DNA of 64,000 nt from Candidatus Peribacteria bacterium (GCA_023038255.1 CP082927.1:1068146-1132145), one strand, 5' to 3'. Positions 1-8,149 are shown, counted from the stretch's first letter. The notes: generated by a model from the sequence alone, not told the origin. Numbers and translations: made by a program.

Positions 1-402
1 CTGTGGTGCCAGGAACAAAAACGGGCTGGCACGGAGCGCAAGCGCGACAATAACAAATGCTGCTCCCCACTTGGTGACACGCTGAAAGAACGGTACGGGT
101 GTCGGCGGAATCAGGTGATCGAATACAGAGCGCTTGATGCGCGCCTGTACCGATGATGTTGGTGAGAGAAATGCATGGATGCGACCGAATACAGACGAGA
201 CCCCCGGCATGGAAATACGATCGGAGATCTGTTCTCTCAGATGATTTTTCTGCTGCGCGTCGGGAGATGATTGTGTTTTTGCCTCGCTCAGAATGGCCGG
301 CCCCTGGATGCGACGCTCGAGAATGGAGCGGACGCGTGCATGCTGCTCCGTGGTCGGAGCAAGTTCACTCGCCAGCTGCTGGATACGTTTTTCGAGGTCC
401 AT
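1..402 (-). CDS. Membrane protein following an ECF sigma factor, candidate anti-sigma factor (3' end outside window)
   Basis: The reading frame is open from an ATG at 402-400 to the window edge, giving 134 residues with no stop. The first ~110 residues are hydrophilic and begin MDLEKRIQQLASELAP. A hydrophobic stretch near the end (WGAAFVIVALALRASPFLFL) looks like a membrane segment, so the order is cytoplasmic domain, membrane anchor, then an unseen part. The gene starts 33 nt after the sigma factor stop on the same strand, the usual place for a sigma-factor partner. The anti-sigma role is inferred from position and topology only. I do not recognise the family with certainty. Confidence 0.6.
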   Translation of the reverse strand, partial: MDLEKRIQQLASELAPTTEQHARVRSILERRIQGPAILSEAKTQSSPDAQQKNHLREQISDRISMPGVSSVFGRIHAFLSPTSSVQARIKRSVFDHLIPPTPVPFFQRVTKWGAAFVIVALALRASPFLFLAPQ

Positions 403-435
403 GTCGGTTATTAAAACGTGGGAAAAGGGCTTCTG

Positions 436-1005
436 TTACGAGTCTTTGACAATTTCCGGGGGGAGAAGGGATTCCAGTTTCCGCAGAGCCCTCAATTTGA
501 GGATTCTCACCCCTCCAGCAGTCATATGAAGCACTCTGGCCACTTCGCTGTACGGCAAATCGCTCACATAGGTCAAAAGCAGGATTTCACGGTACCGGGT
601 GGGCAATTGGTCCAATGCATGGCGGACAATGCGCAGGGTATCATTGCGCTCCGCTCGGCCTTCTGTACGGTTAAAATTGTCCAAATCAGGAATATCCTCA
701 GGAACTTCATCAAATCCTCTCGCTGATCGATAGGTATCGATGACGCTGTAGCGGGCAATACGAAAAATCCAGGCAGCAAAGGGCACCCCCCGCTGCGCTT
801 TATACGTATGAATCTTTTCCCAGGCTTTTACGAAAATATCCGCCGTCGTGTCCTCCGCCACTTCCACAGGCAGACGAAACGCACAGTACCGGTATACAGG
901 TGTGAAGAAATGGTCATAGATACGCCCGAAAGCATCCGTATCACCATCCTGGGCCAGAGCGATAAGCTTTTGCAGCTCCGCTTCGTCGAGAAGTGGAGGA
1001 ATCAT
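436..1005 (-). CDS. ECF-type RNA polymerase sigma factor
   Basis: The 189-residue product has the layout of sigma-70 family group 4 factors. Region 2 (about residues 25-90) contains AEDTTADIFVKAWEKI and a -10 recognition helix around FAAWIFRIARYSVIDTYR. Region 4 (about residues 125-180) contains LDQLPTRYREILLLTYV followed by the helix-turn-helix YSEVARVLHMTAGGVRILKLRAL. Such factors redirect RNA polymerase to a small regulon and are usually held by a membrane-bound partner, which fits the next gene. A TATACT hexamer lies 9 nt before the ATG. The target regulon cannot be read from this window. Confidence 0.9.
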   Translation of the reverse strand: MIPPLLDEAELQKLIALAQDGDTDAFGRIYDHFFTPVYRYCAFRLPVEVAEDTTADIFVKAWEKIHTYKAQRGVPFAAWIFRIARYSVIDTYRSARGFDEVPEDIPDLDNFNRTEGRAERNDTLRIVRHALDQLPTRYREILLLTYVSDLPYSEVARVLHMTAGGVRILKLRALRKLESLLPPEIVKDS

Positions 1006-1099
1006 GAGGACATAAGTATAGAGCCCGGCCTTCGCTAAAGCTACGACCAGTCATGTATGTGCTCGATAAGACACACATTTTGAAAAACTCTGACAAAGA

Positions 1100-2890
1100 T
1101 TATTCCCACTCTATCGTAGCTGGTGGCTTGTTTGTTAGATCAAGGAACACACAATCAATGCCCGGAAGCTGCAGGATTTTTTCTGTCATGTTCTTGATGA
1201 CCTCATCCGGAAGGGCAACCGCATTGGCGGTCATGGCTTCCTGAGATTCAATGGGACGAAGGACGATCGACTGTCCCCCTTCACTCGTTCCAAAGGGAAG
1301 AAGCACGACCGGGAACTGCCAGATTTTTTCGTAGAGTCCGGCGCGATGCATTTCGTCGTAGACAATATCGTCGGCGTCGCGGAGGAGGTCTGCGCGCTGA
1401 CGCGTGATGTAACCGGGAGTGAAGACAAACTCCGGCGGTGTGTCGTGTGAGGTGCACTGAAGCACGCGGTTGAAGGCGCGGTTTGCATTGGGGATCGAGG
1501 TCGCGAGATCCATAAAATGCGGCTCGACGTGGAATGGTGTTTTTGAAAACAGCGCAACCGCATGACGGTAGGTTCGACCATCTCCCTGCACACCGACAGA
1601 ACGAACGGGCAATGCCTTATGCGGAATAGCGAGATCAAGATCGGCATCAGGATCGAATGCTTGTTCGGCACAGAGAATGCGGACACCGAGTCCCGGACCC
1701 GGGAACGGATGGCGCCAGACAAGGTCGTGTGACAGACCGATTTCTTCGCCAAGCTTGCGGACTTCGTCTTTGTACAGATCCTTGAGCGGCTCGATGACCT
1801 GTCCGGCATCAATCATTTTCTGCACGGCATCTACGCGGTTGTGGTGCGTCTTGATTTTGTCTGCATGCTGCGTGCCGCCGGTTTCGATTGTGTCCGGGTA
1901 AATAGTCCCCTGACCGAACATCCAGCCGTCTTCCATCCGCAGGTGCATTTCTTCGCTGACGCGCTTTTGCACCGTGAGGAATGTTTCGCCAATGATGCGA
2001 CGCTTTTCCTCGGGATCGTAGACACCTTTCAGATTTGCAAAGAATTCTTCGGATGCATCGGCGACTTCCAGATTTTCGATATCAAAGAGATGGAACGCAT
2101 TCATGATCGCGCGTGCCTCGTTCTTGCGCATCATACCGGTATCAACCAAAAGCCCCTGCACACGGTGCGCACCGAGGACTTCATTCAGGACTGTAAAGGC
2201 AACAGAAGAATCCACGCCACCGGACACCATCATAAACACGCGCTTGTCCCCGACATCTTTCTTCACCTCGTTCCCGATGCGCTCAGCGTAGCTCTTCAGA
2301 TTCCAGGGTGCGTGATCGGTCAGGTTTACAAAGCGCTGGAGAATCTCAGATCCGTGTTCGGTATGTACCACTTCAGTGTGGAACTGGACGCTGTAAATTC
2401 TGCGCACCTCATCGGCCATAGCGGCGTTGATACAATCAGAGGAGCTTGCAGCGGTGATGAATCCGTGCGGCAGGCGTGTGACTTCATCTCCATGAGACAT
2501 CCAGACGACAAATGTATGCGGGAGTCCTTTGAAAAGTGCCGTCTCCGCTTTGACCTCAATAGGCGTGCGTCCGTACTCCTTTGTCTTCCCGCTGGTCACT
2601 TCACCTCCGAGCGTGTGCCCGATCCAGTGGTGACCGTAGCAAATACCCAGAACAGGAATACCCAGCTCGAGGATCAAAGGATCGGCCTGCGGGCTGCCTG
2701 CGTCGTACACGCTCTGCGGACCTCCGGAGAGGATGATTCCCGCAGCCTCTTTCAGATCCTCAGCCGGTGTACTCGGCGGACGGATTTCCGAAAAAGCCCC
2801 GGCCTCACGCACGCGGCGTGCAATGAGATGGGCGTACTGTCCCCCAAAATCCAGAATAACGATGCTTTTTGGATGAATAGGGGCTGACAT
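1100..2890 (-). CDS. guaA: GMP synthase (glutamine-hydrolysing)
   Basis: Converts XMP, glutamine and ATP to GMP in purine synthesis. The N-terminal class I amidotransferase domain starts with SIVILDFGGQYAHLIARRV and has nucleophile Cys84 in GICYGHHWIG and the HTE of the catalytic triad in VQFHTEV. The ATP pyrophosphatase domain has the P-loop SGGVDSSVAF near residue 224. The C-terminal dimerisation domain ends in the family signature RPIESQEAMTA...PPATIEWE. At 596 residues it is about 70 longer than the E. coli enzyme, mostly in the C-terminal half, as in the long GuaA subtype. The O-antigen-ligase-like gene ends 18 nt upstream on the same strand, so co-transcription is likely. Confidence 0.97.
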   Translation of the reverse strand: MSAPIHPKSIVILDFGGQYAHLIARRVREAGAFSEIRPPSTPAEDLKEAAGIILSGGPQSVYDAGSPQADPLILELGIPVLGICYGHHWIGHTLGGEVTSGKTKEYGRTPIEVKAETALFKGLPHTFVVWMSHGDEVTRLPHGFITAASSSDCINAAMADEVRRIYSVQFHTEVVHTEHGSEILQRFVNLTDHAPWNLKSYAERIGNEVKKDVGDKRVFMMVSGGVDSSVAFTVLNEVLGAHRVQGLLVDTGMMRKNEARAIMNAFHLFDIENLEVADASEEFFANLKGVYDPEEKRRIIGETFLTVQKRVSEEMHLRMEDGWMFGQGTIYPDTIETGGTQHADKIKTHHNRVDAVQKMIDAGQVIEPLKDLYKDEVRKLGEEIGLSHDLVWRHPFPGPGLGVRILCAEQAFDPDADLDLAIPHKALPVRSVGVQGDGRTYRHAVALFSKTPFHVEPHFMDLATSIPNANRAFNRVLQCTSHDTPPEFVFTPGYITRQRADLLRDADDIVYDEMHRAGLYEKIWQFPVVLLPFGTSEGGQSIVLRPIESQEAMTANAVALPDEVIKNMTEKILQLPGIDCVFLDLTNKPPATIEWE

Positions 2891-2908
2891 AGGGGGATTG
2901 TACGCACC

Positions 2909-4348
2909 CTACCGCCTGGAGGCAACGGGCAATCCAAGGGCAATCAGCATCCATACGCTGTACGCAATCGCCGCATCTTCCCATGCATGCAAAAAGAGTG
3001 CCGCAATACTCACGCCCACAAACATCAAACCTACTCCCCATAACCCATAACCCATAACCCATAACCGACGCAGAATCAGCCCGATCAAAGACAGATATAA
3101 AATGAAGCCAAGAACTCCAAGCTCAACTCCAATCTGCAGATACCAGTTTTCCGGCAAAAACGGACAGCCGCACAGACGTCCTGTCGGCTGCACTTGCTTG
3201 TCACCCAGAAACACACACAAGTCCGCCCGGTCTTTCGCCCAGGACGGATCGTCTTCGGGGCGGAGCATCACACATGTATCAGCCGAGCGGTTAGTGGCGG
3301 GACCTGCGGAACCAAGGCCCATGCCCAAAGGGTACTCGATCATTCTGCCGATAGCCTCGATAGGCCGGTCGATGTGACCACGTGTGGAGGAGATACGGAG
3401 CAGTGCCGTTGGAAAAAGTGCGACTGCTGTGAAGACGAGAGCGCCACACACAAAGACCGATCCCAGCAAACGCCCGCGCGTCATGTGCGCTTTCACAAAC
3501 GGATAGAGCGCCATCACGATGATGACGAATGCGCCGATCCAGGCAGCGCGGGAGAAAGTCAGGAAGAGAGCAATAAGAACGAGAGCCAATAGTGTCATGC
3601 TGAGGACACTCGAAGCATGAACACGCTTTAAGGCAGCCGGCGTCGACCCTTCGAGCGACCTCAGGGTGACACCTGTGACAGCAATCGCAATCGGAATCAG
3701 CAGCCAGATCCCCAACTGATTCGGTCCGCTGAACGTCGACTGGACCCGATGCAGCGTCGATCCCCCGATCTGCTGGAACGCAGCGAGCGGCTTGTCTGCA
3801 ACGTACAGAGAATGTAGATCGGAATACCCGAGCCAGTAGAAGAAACTGTCGGGGAGCAGAAGCGAGAGAATGCCGTACACAGAGACAATCCCGCCCACCC
3901 AGAGAATGGCGCGGAACGCAGTCTCTTTGAACCACGCAGACCAGTGCACGCGGCGGAGAATCAGGAGTGCAATGAGCGGAATAAGATCGTACTTCACGCC
4001 CAGTGCAAACTGTGACACTGAAAATTCCGGCTGAAAATCAGAGACCAGAAAAGAAAGTCCGATGATGATTGCGATGAGTACATCGATGACATCAAAATGC
4101 CGTCCGATAGACTTCAGACTTTTGACTTCAATAAGACGGGTGATGTATTCCACGCATGCAATCAGCAGGATGATGCCAAGCACCCCTTCTTTCCATATAG
4201 CCAGCTGCAGAAGCGGCGCCTGACCGGGGCCTGCAATCAGTTTTGTCAGAACCGTGACACCGAGTGCATGAAACGGCAGGAGCACTATGAGGAGCAGAGC
4301 CAGCCATTCGCGGACACGCTGAAGCATAGGACTATGATAGCGAATCAT
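2909..4348 (-). CDS. O-antigen ligase / polymerase-like membrane protein
   Basis: The 479-residue protein has about ten to twelve predicted membrane segments and one large extracytoplasmic loop before the last segments. That loop contains RPIEAIGRMIEYPLGMGLGS and ends in PENWYLQIGVELGVLGF, the layout of the Wzy/WaaL O-antigen ligase superfamily. Members join or polymerise prenyl-linked glycans at the outer membrane face. Two repeats sit inside the coding sequence: a palindromic element at 3592-3672 and a GGGTTAT heptamer tract at 3036-3066 that encodes part of a membrane segment. Met8 (MLQRVREWL) is an alternative start. The gene begins 2 nt after the stop of the upstream hypothetical gene. 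Ligase versus polymerase cannot be decided. Confidence 0.8.
   Translation of the reverse strand: MIRYHSPMLQRVREWLALLLIVLLPFHALGVTVLTKLIAGPGQAPLLQLAIWKEGVLGIILLIACVEYITRLIEVKSLKSIGRHFDVIDVLIAIIIGLSFLVSDFQPEFSVSQFALGVKYDLIPLIALLILRRVHWSAWFKETAFRAILWVGGIVSVYGILSLLLPDSFFYWLGYSDLHSLYVADKPLAAFQQIGGSTLHRVQSTFSGPNQLGIWLLIPIAIAVTGVTLRSLEGSTPAALKRVHASSVLSMTLLALVLIALFLTFSRAAWIGAFVIIVMALYPFVKAHMTRGRLLGSVFVCGALVFTAVALFPTALLRISSTRGHIDRPIEAIGRMIEYPLGMGLGSAGPATNRSADTCVMLRPEDDPSWAKDRADLCVFLGDKQVQPTGRLCGCPFLPENWYLQIGVELGVLGFILYLSLIGLILRRLWVMGYGLWGVGLMFVGVSIAALFLHAWEDAAIAYSVWMLIALGLPVASRR
3036..3066 (-). repeat. GGGTTAT heptamer tract inside the O-antigen-ligase-like gene
   Basis: On the minus strand four runs of three or four G are separated by TTAT, that is four tandem copies of a 7-nt unit. 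It satisfies the G3-N4-G3 pattern of a G-quadruplex. It is translated as LWVMGYGLW within a membrane segment. Since 7 is not a multiple of 3, gain or loss of one unit would shift the frame. Confidence 0.85.
3592..3672 (-). repeat. Palindromic dispersed element, copy B (in-gene)
   Basis: An 81-bp element bounded by GTGTCA and TGACAC. Read on the minus strand, its left arm GTGTCACCCTGAGG and right arm CCTCAGCATGACAC match copy A at 17030-17095, with a longer and different centre. The arms are imperfect inverted repeats of each other. It lies in frame inside the O-antigen-ligase-like gene. Confidence 0.85.
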
Positions 4349-4350
4349 CT

Positions 4351-4803
4351 TTAAACAGCTATATCATGAATTGTCAGTATTCGACTCTGTGGAGATGAAG
4401 GTGATGGCCGTGGATCATCATCACGATCGCGATCATCGTTATCATCACAATCATCGTCATCATCTCTGCTGTCGGGCAAGGACAGAATAACATCCAGCAA
4501 TCCAACCGATGCCTGTATGATACTGGCAATACGTATGATCTGTTCAAAAATACGCTGATGCACAGCATTGTTTGCACATAAAGAACTGATCTCCTGTGAC
4601 TCTACTCGCTCAGAAAAAAGGGAGATTTTCTGAAGCAATGTCCGGATATTTTGCTTCACGAATCCGGGAACGCCTTCCCCGTCCATCTCATACATCTCTC
4701 TCATTTCCTGTAATTCCTCAAGGTCCCGCACAATACTATTTCCCTTCCTTCTTAGAGAAGAAAGCGCGAGCACCACCGAATCAGAAGAGCCAGGGTTTTC
4801 CAT
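4351..4803 (-). CDS. Hypothetical protein with Asp-rich tail
   Basis: A 150-residue protein of no recognised family. Residues 1-110 are predicted mainly helical with heptad-like leucines. About residues 110-131 are almost entirely Asp with a few Arg and Asn, followed by a short Pro/Ser segment. The gene lies 2 nt upstream of the O-antigen-ligase-like gene on the same strand, so they probably form one transcript with guaA. A TATGAC hexamer ends 6 nt before the ATG, matching the leaderless pattern seen elsewhere. The acidic stretch could bind cations or a basic partner, but no function can be assigned. Confidence 0.7.
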   Translation of the reverse strand: MENPGSSDSVVLALSSLRRKGNSIVRDLEELQEMREMYEMDGEGVPGFVKQNIRTLLQKISLFSERVESQEISSLCANNAVHQRIFEQIIRIASIIQASVGLLDVILSLPDSRDDDDDCDDNDDRDRDDDPRPSPSSPQSRILTIHDIAV

Positions 4804-4881
4804 AAGCGCGTCATACTATTCCTGCAATGTTTGTTTGCAAGATTATTCCAAGAATTCCTTATTATGGCTATTATACGGAAC

Positions 4882-6213
4882 TTATTGGAACAAACGCTCT
4901 TCTTCGCTCCGGAAAATTTCTCCATGTGCGAGCACGTCTTCGACCGCATCAATACAGCGGGCGCTGACACCCTCTCCATAGAGTTTTGGAGTCTTGCGCA
5001 TCTCTTCGTTATTCCAGGCAAAATCAATCATACGGCGGATGAGGGCACCGTCGACGGGCGGAGCAATCAGATTGCCTCCGGCGATGGCAGATTCACTGCG
5101 GTCGGAACCGTAGCGGAGTGTGACACACGGGACGCCAAGCACGTTCATTTCTTCCTGCATGGAACCGGAGTCTGTCGCGCAGACGGCAGCCTTGCTCATG
5201 GCAGTCATAACATCCGTGTAGAGCGGCCAGACCGCAGAGTAGATAAAGTTCGGATGAGAAGTTTTTAGTTCTTCCACTTCTGCACGAAGACCGAAGCGGT
5301 CGAAGGCGGCCTCTGTCTGGAAGAGCGAAATGAGCAGCACTGTTTTCCCGTCGAGGATGAGTGATTTCATTGCATCGTAAATCGCGCGGAAGCGACTTTC
5401 AGACATACAGTTCTCGCGGCGGTGAATGCAGAAGCGGACAAAGTCTCCGTCTTCGAGTGCGGGATAGCGTTCAAAAATATCGGATTGCTCTGCGTTTTTC
5501 AGTGCATCGAGCGTTGCATCAACCACGGAATTACCGACAACAAATATGCGATCATCCGGGAATCCTTCGTTTTCCAGAAACATACGATCCAGTTCTACAG
5601 GCGCCAGATGGACACCGGTTCCCGCCTCAGCAGCACGCGTATTGAACTGCTCCGGATACGGCTCCTGACTGCCCCGTTCCCAGTTAGTGCTGTCCATCAG
5701 AAACTCACGCCAGAGAGCGACATCAAAATGAGAGACATCGTCGAAGGCCAATCGCTCATCTGCAAAGCGCGGCGTAAGCGTGCGGATACCAGCCTCCACG
5801 TGCACTGATGCAAAGCCGTTGCAGTACCCTGCATTGCTCGCAGCCATCGCAGTGGTGGTGTCGCCGTGGACGTACGGAATGACGATCTTGTTTTTTGCTT
5901 TCAACTCCGCAATCACAAATCCCAGCCGTCCGATAATCTGGCTGACCACTTCGTGCATGCTGCCGCGAACGTTCAGGTTAAAGTCCGGCTCGACCCCGAA
6001 TTCTTTCAGCATTCCCCCGCTCAGGTTTTCGTCGTAGTGCTGGCCGGTGTGGCCAAGCAGCACCAGATGTCCGCGGTTCTTGAGTTCCTTGTAGAGCGGA
6101 ACCTGCTTGATAATGTCTGGTTTGGTGGCAATCAGAATAAGATGGACGTGCGGCTCAGGATTGGCTGCAAGGTCATCAAAAAAAGTCGGTGAACGGTAGG
6201 TAATCTCAGTCAT
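4882..6213 (-). CDS. UDP-N-acetylglucosamine 2-epimerase family protein
   Basis: Expected to interconvert UDP-GlcNAc and UDP-ManNAc or a related pair for surface glycan synthesis. The 443-residue sequence has the GT-B-like fold of this family: an N-terminal half with LLGHTGQHYDENLSGGML and VHGDTTTAMAASNAGY, VHVEAGIRT with the conserved His and Glu, and a C-terminal half with RRENC, ATDSGSMQEEMNVLGVPCVTLR and GGNLI. It is longer than the usual ~375 residues because of an insertion around residues 160-200 (WERGSQEPYPEQF region). A TACTCT hexamer ends 7 nt before the ATG. The exact substrate is uncertain. The 3' end of a second family member is at the right edge of the window. Confidence 0.88.
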   Translation of the reverse strand: MTEITYRSPTFFDDLAANPEPHVHLILIATKPDIIKQVPLYKELKNRGHLVLLGHTGQHYDENLSGGMLKEFGVEPDFNLNVRGSMHEVVSQIIGRLGFVIAELKAKNKIVIPYVHGDTTTAMAASNAGYCNGFASVHVEAGIRTLTPRFADERLAFDDVSHFDVALWREFLMDSTNWERGSQEPYPEQFNTRAAEAGTGVHLAPVELDRMFLENEGFPDDRIFVVGNSVVDATLDALKNAEQSDIFERYPALEDGDFVRFCIHRRENCMSESRFRAIYDAMKSLILDGKTVLLISLFQTEAAFDRFGLRAEVEELKTSHPNFIYSAVWPLYTDVMTAMSKAAVCATDSGSMQEEMNVLGVPCVTLRYGSDRSESAIAGGNLIAPPVDGALIRRMIDFAWNNEEMRKTPKLYGEGVSARCIDAVEDVLAHGEIFRSEEERLFQ

Positions 6214-6231
6214 GGAACAGAGAGTAGCAGA

Positions 6232-6996
6232 TTATCGTCCCTCTTTCTGCTTCATATTTCGCAGTTCTGCGAGATAGGTGCGAAAGAGCTCAGGAGTGAA
6301 ATCTTCCAGCAGACAATCAGGGAACACATCGCGCGTTTTATCTCTCGTGTAACCGCTCATCACACTATTGATATGTTTGAGGTCGGTATCGCCATCGCCG
6401 GTCCGGATGCGTAAATCCAGTTCTCGCCAGGCAATGCCCTGCTGCGGAAGATCCAGGAAATCTGTAAAAGGACGACTGGTATCTGCTTTCCAGAGTTCCC
6501 GCGCACGATCTTCTTCATCCGGTCCGCTGTAATCCATCATGAGTGATACAACCATTCCCTTGCGATCCTGTGTAATATCCATAACCCGCTGCATGACATC
6601 CATCATCGACGGCGCCTGTTGCGTCAATCTTTCTTTGCGCCCCATGTGCACCAAGCGGACATCCTGATTTTCCGGTAGATGTATCCAGTTTGCTTCCAAA
6701 TCCTGCAGGAATGCTTCGACAACACGAAAAACAGCTTTCTGTTGTCCAGGTGGACGTTTCCAGTTATTCACAGACCACGCCCAGAGCGAAATCAGTCCCA
6801 CCATCTCATCACGCGCCGCTTCAATAATACGTTTCGTTGCCTCACCACCATCATTGTTACATTCAAAAGCCTGGTCTTCATCTAAATCGGCAGGGTTCAC
6901 AATAATACCCTGCTGAGCCAATTTCCTCACACCAGCGCGACGATTGCCATCGCAGGTGTGCTCTATCCAAAGGCCGGTTTCAGGGCTGGCAGACAT
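6232..6996 (-). CDS. Divergent cis-prenyltransferase (undecaprenyl diphosphate synthase-like)
   Basis: The 254 residues keep the order of UppS motifs. CDGNRRAG, with the candidate catalytic Asp16, stands for MDGNGRWA. SLWAWSVNNWKRP stands for TLFAFSTENWKRP. HMGRKERL, MMDYSGPDEEDRARE and LRIRTGDGDTDLKHINSV stand for the IRTxGExRLSNF region, and VFPDCLLEDFTPE for the final WPDF block. The family condenses isopentenyl diphosphate into the C55 carrier for cell-wall and glycan assembly. Several usually invariant residues differ: no Trp after NRR, Asn for Glu before NW, and altered SNF. The enzyme may have another chain length or function. The wecB-like gene starts 18 nt downstream on the same strand. 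Confidence 0.72.
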   Translation of the reverse strand: MSASPETGLWIEHTCDGNRRAGVRKLAQQGIIVNPADLDEDQAFECNNDGGEATKRIIEAARDEMVGLISLWAWSVNNWKRPPGQQKAVFRVVEAFLQDLEANWIHLPENQDVRLVHMGRKERLTQQAPSMMDVMQRVMDITQDRKGMVVSLMMDYSGPDEEDRARELWKADTSRPFTDFLDLPQQGIAWRELDLRIRTGDGDTDLKHINSVMSGYTRDKTRDVFPDCLLEDFTPELFRTYLAELRNMKQKEGR

Positions 6997-7041
6997 AGGT
7001 CGGGCACTCTAGGGATTCTCTGCAAGAGCGTCAATAAAACC

Positions 7042-7710
7042 TTACACCCGTCCCCCTTCGACGTTCTTCTGTGTCTGGGACGCGCCGAGGGTGACAATGC
7101 CTTCGACTTCGCGGATCTGCTTTTCCACCATTCTGTCTCCGTCGAATTTGTAGATGTACGGCGTGCAGAGCCCGATCTCCAGAACAGCAACCTCGTCTCC
7201 TGTCAGTCCATCCATATTTTTGATGATGGGACGCAGGCTGTTTCCGTGTGCAGCAATGATGACTGTTTCTCCGTTGAGGATATGCGGGAACACGTACTGC
7301 TTGAAAAACGGCCACGTGCGACGCTCACAGTCTTCGACACTCTCTCCGTTTGGCGGACGCGTACTGTAGCTGCGGCGCCAGAGTGTCACCTGATCCTGTC
7401 CATACTTTTCCGCAGTTTCGGCTTTGTTGAGTCCCTGCAGATCTCCATAGTGACGTTCGTTGAGGGCGGAATCTTCGATGACAGGAACGTTGATCTGTCC
7501 GGTCTGCGTGAGAATAATCGAGAGCGTGTTCTGGGCGCGGATGAGGCGGGATGTGAATGCACAATCAAATGTAAATTCCGCAAGAGCTTGTCCCACCGTT
7601 GCGGCGTCTTTGGTCCCCTGTTCGGTTAAAGGCACATCAGACCACCCTGTGAAGCGGTTTTCGAGATTCCACTGAGATTGGCCGTGCCGGAGAAGAATGA
7701 GTGTACCCAT
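7042..7710 (-). CDS. gpmA: 2,3-bisphosphoglycerate-dependent phosphoglycerate mutase
   Basis: Interconverts 3- and 2-phosphoglycerate in glycolysis. The histidine phosphatase signature LLRHGQSQWNLENRFTGW is at residues 6-23 with phospho-accepting His9. SRLIRAQNT, the LNERHYGDLQGLNK block and AAHGNSLRPII (second catalytic His) follow. The 222-residue length is close to the usual ~230-250. The start is supported by a TATACT hexamer at 7717-7722 exactly 6 nt before the ATG. The promoter is divergent from that of the gene at 7775. Confidence 0.96.
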   Translation of the reverse strand: MGTLILLRHGQSQWNLENRFTGWSDVPLTEQGTKDAATVGQALAEFTFDCAFTSRLIRAQNTLSIILTQTGQINVPVIEDSALNERHYGDLQGLNKAETAEKYGQDQVTLWRRSYSTRPPNGESVEDCERRTWPFFKQYVFPHILNGETVIIAAHGNSLRPIIKNMDGLTGDEVAVLEIGLCTPYIYKFDGDRMVEKQIREVEGIVTLGASQTQKNVEGGRV

Positions 7711-7716
7711 GAAATG

Positions 7717-7745
7717 AGTATACAGAGTTCGTGAAGGGATTCCAA
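7717..7745 (-). promoter_or_regulatory. Leaderless-type promoter of gpmA
   Basis: Minus strand: TTGGAA at 7745-7740, 17-nt spacer, TATACT at 7722-7717, then 6 nt to the ATG. The same six bases at 7740-7745 also lie 17 nt from the -10 of the divergent gene at 7775. Confidence 0.6.
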
Positions 7746-7768
7746 AAAAGACCGTTTTTTGCTATAAT
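7740..7768 (+). promoter_or_regulatory. Leaderless-type promoter of the 7775 gene
   Basis: TATAAT at 7763-7768 ends 6 nt before the ATG at 7775. A weak TTCCAA at 7740-7745 lies 17 nt upstream and is shared with the divergent gpmA promoter. Confidence 0.6.
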
Positions 7769-7774
7769 AATCCG

Positions 7775-8149
7775 ATGTCCAAATTCCACATACACACCCT
7801 CTCCTCCCGCCGTTACGGCCACACCGTGCTCTGGTCCATCTTCATGAGCATCGCGATTGTGTGTGCTGTATCTATGTTGGGACGTGCCGCACATAACTTC
7901 AAAGCTGCACTGACCGACGCTCCGGACGTGGCGATCTATCTGCTGCTGCAGGATGAAGAGCTGGGCAACACGACATTGCTGCGCATGAATGATGAGGACA
8001 CCGAGCGTGCGTATTTGGCAGAAACCAAAGACGGTCCGAAGCTCATCAAACTCCGTAAGAACAAACAGTGGATGGTTGATTTTATCGAGCCACTACATCA
8101 GACCGCTGACGCAGAATCACCAGAAACGGAAACACCAGCACAGCGTTAA
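7775..8149 (+). CDS. Hypothetical single-pass membrane protein
   Basis: The 124-residue protein has one hydrophobic segment (about residues 18-38, VLWSIFMSIAIVCAVSMLG) after a short basic N-terminus, then a hydrophilic domain and a Glu/Thr/Pro-rich tail. No family was recognised. The start is set by a TATAAT hexamer 6 nt upstream. The last 68 nt overlap the 3' end of the convergent WecG-like gene, so both tails are encoded by the same DNA. Confidence 0.65.
   Translation: MSKFHIHTLSSRRYGHTVLWSIFMSIAIVCAVSMLGRAAHNFKAALTDAPDVAIYLLLQDEELGNTTLLRMNDEDTERAYLAETKDGPKLIKLRKNKQWMVDFIEPLHQTADAESPETETPAQR

Noticed and set aside
1841-2887. 348-codon open frame on the plus strand opposite guaA
   Set aside because: It is fully antisense to a clear GMP synthase, its translation has no domain-like pattern, and its composition is that of the complementary strand.
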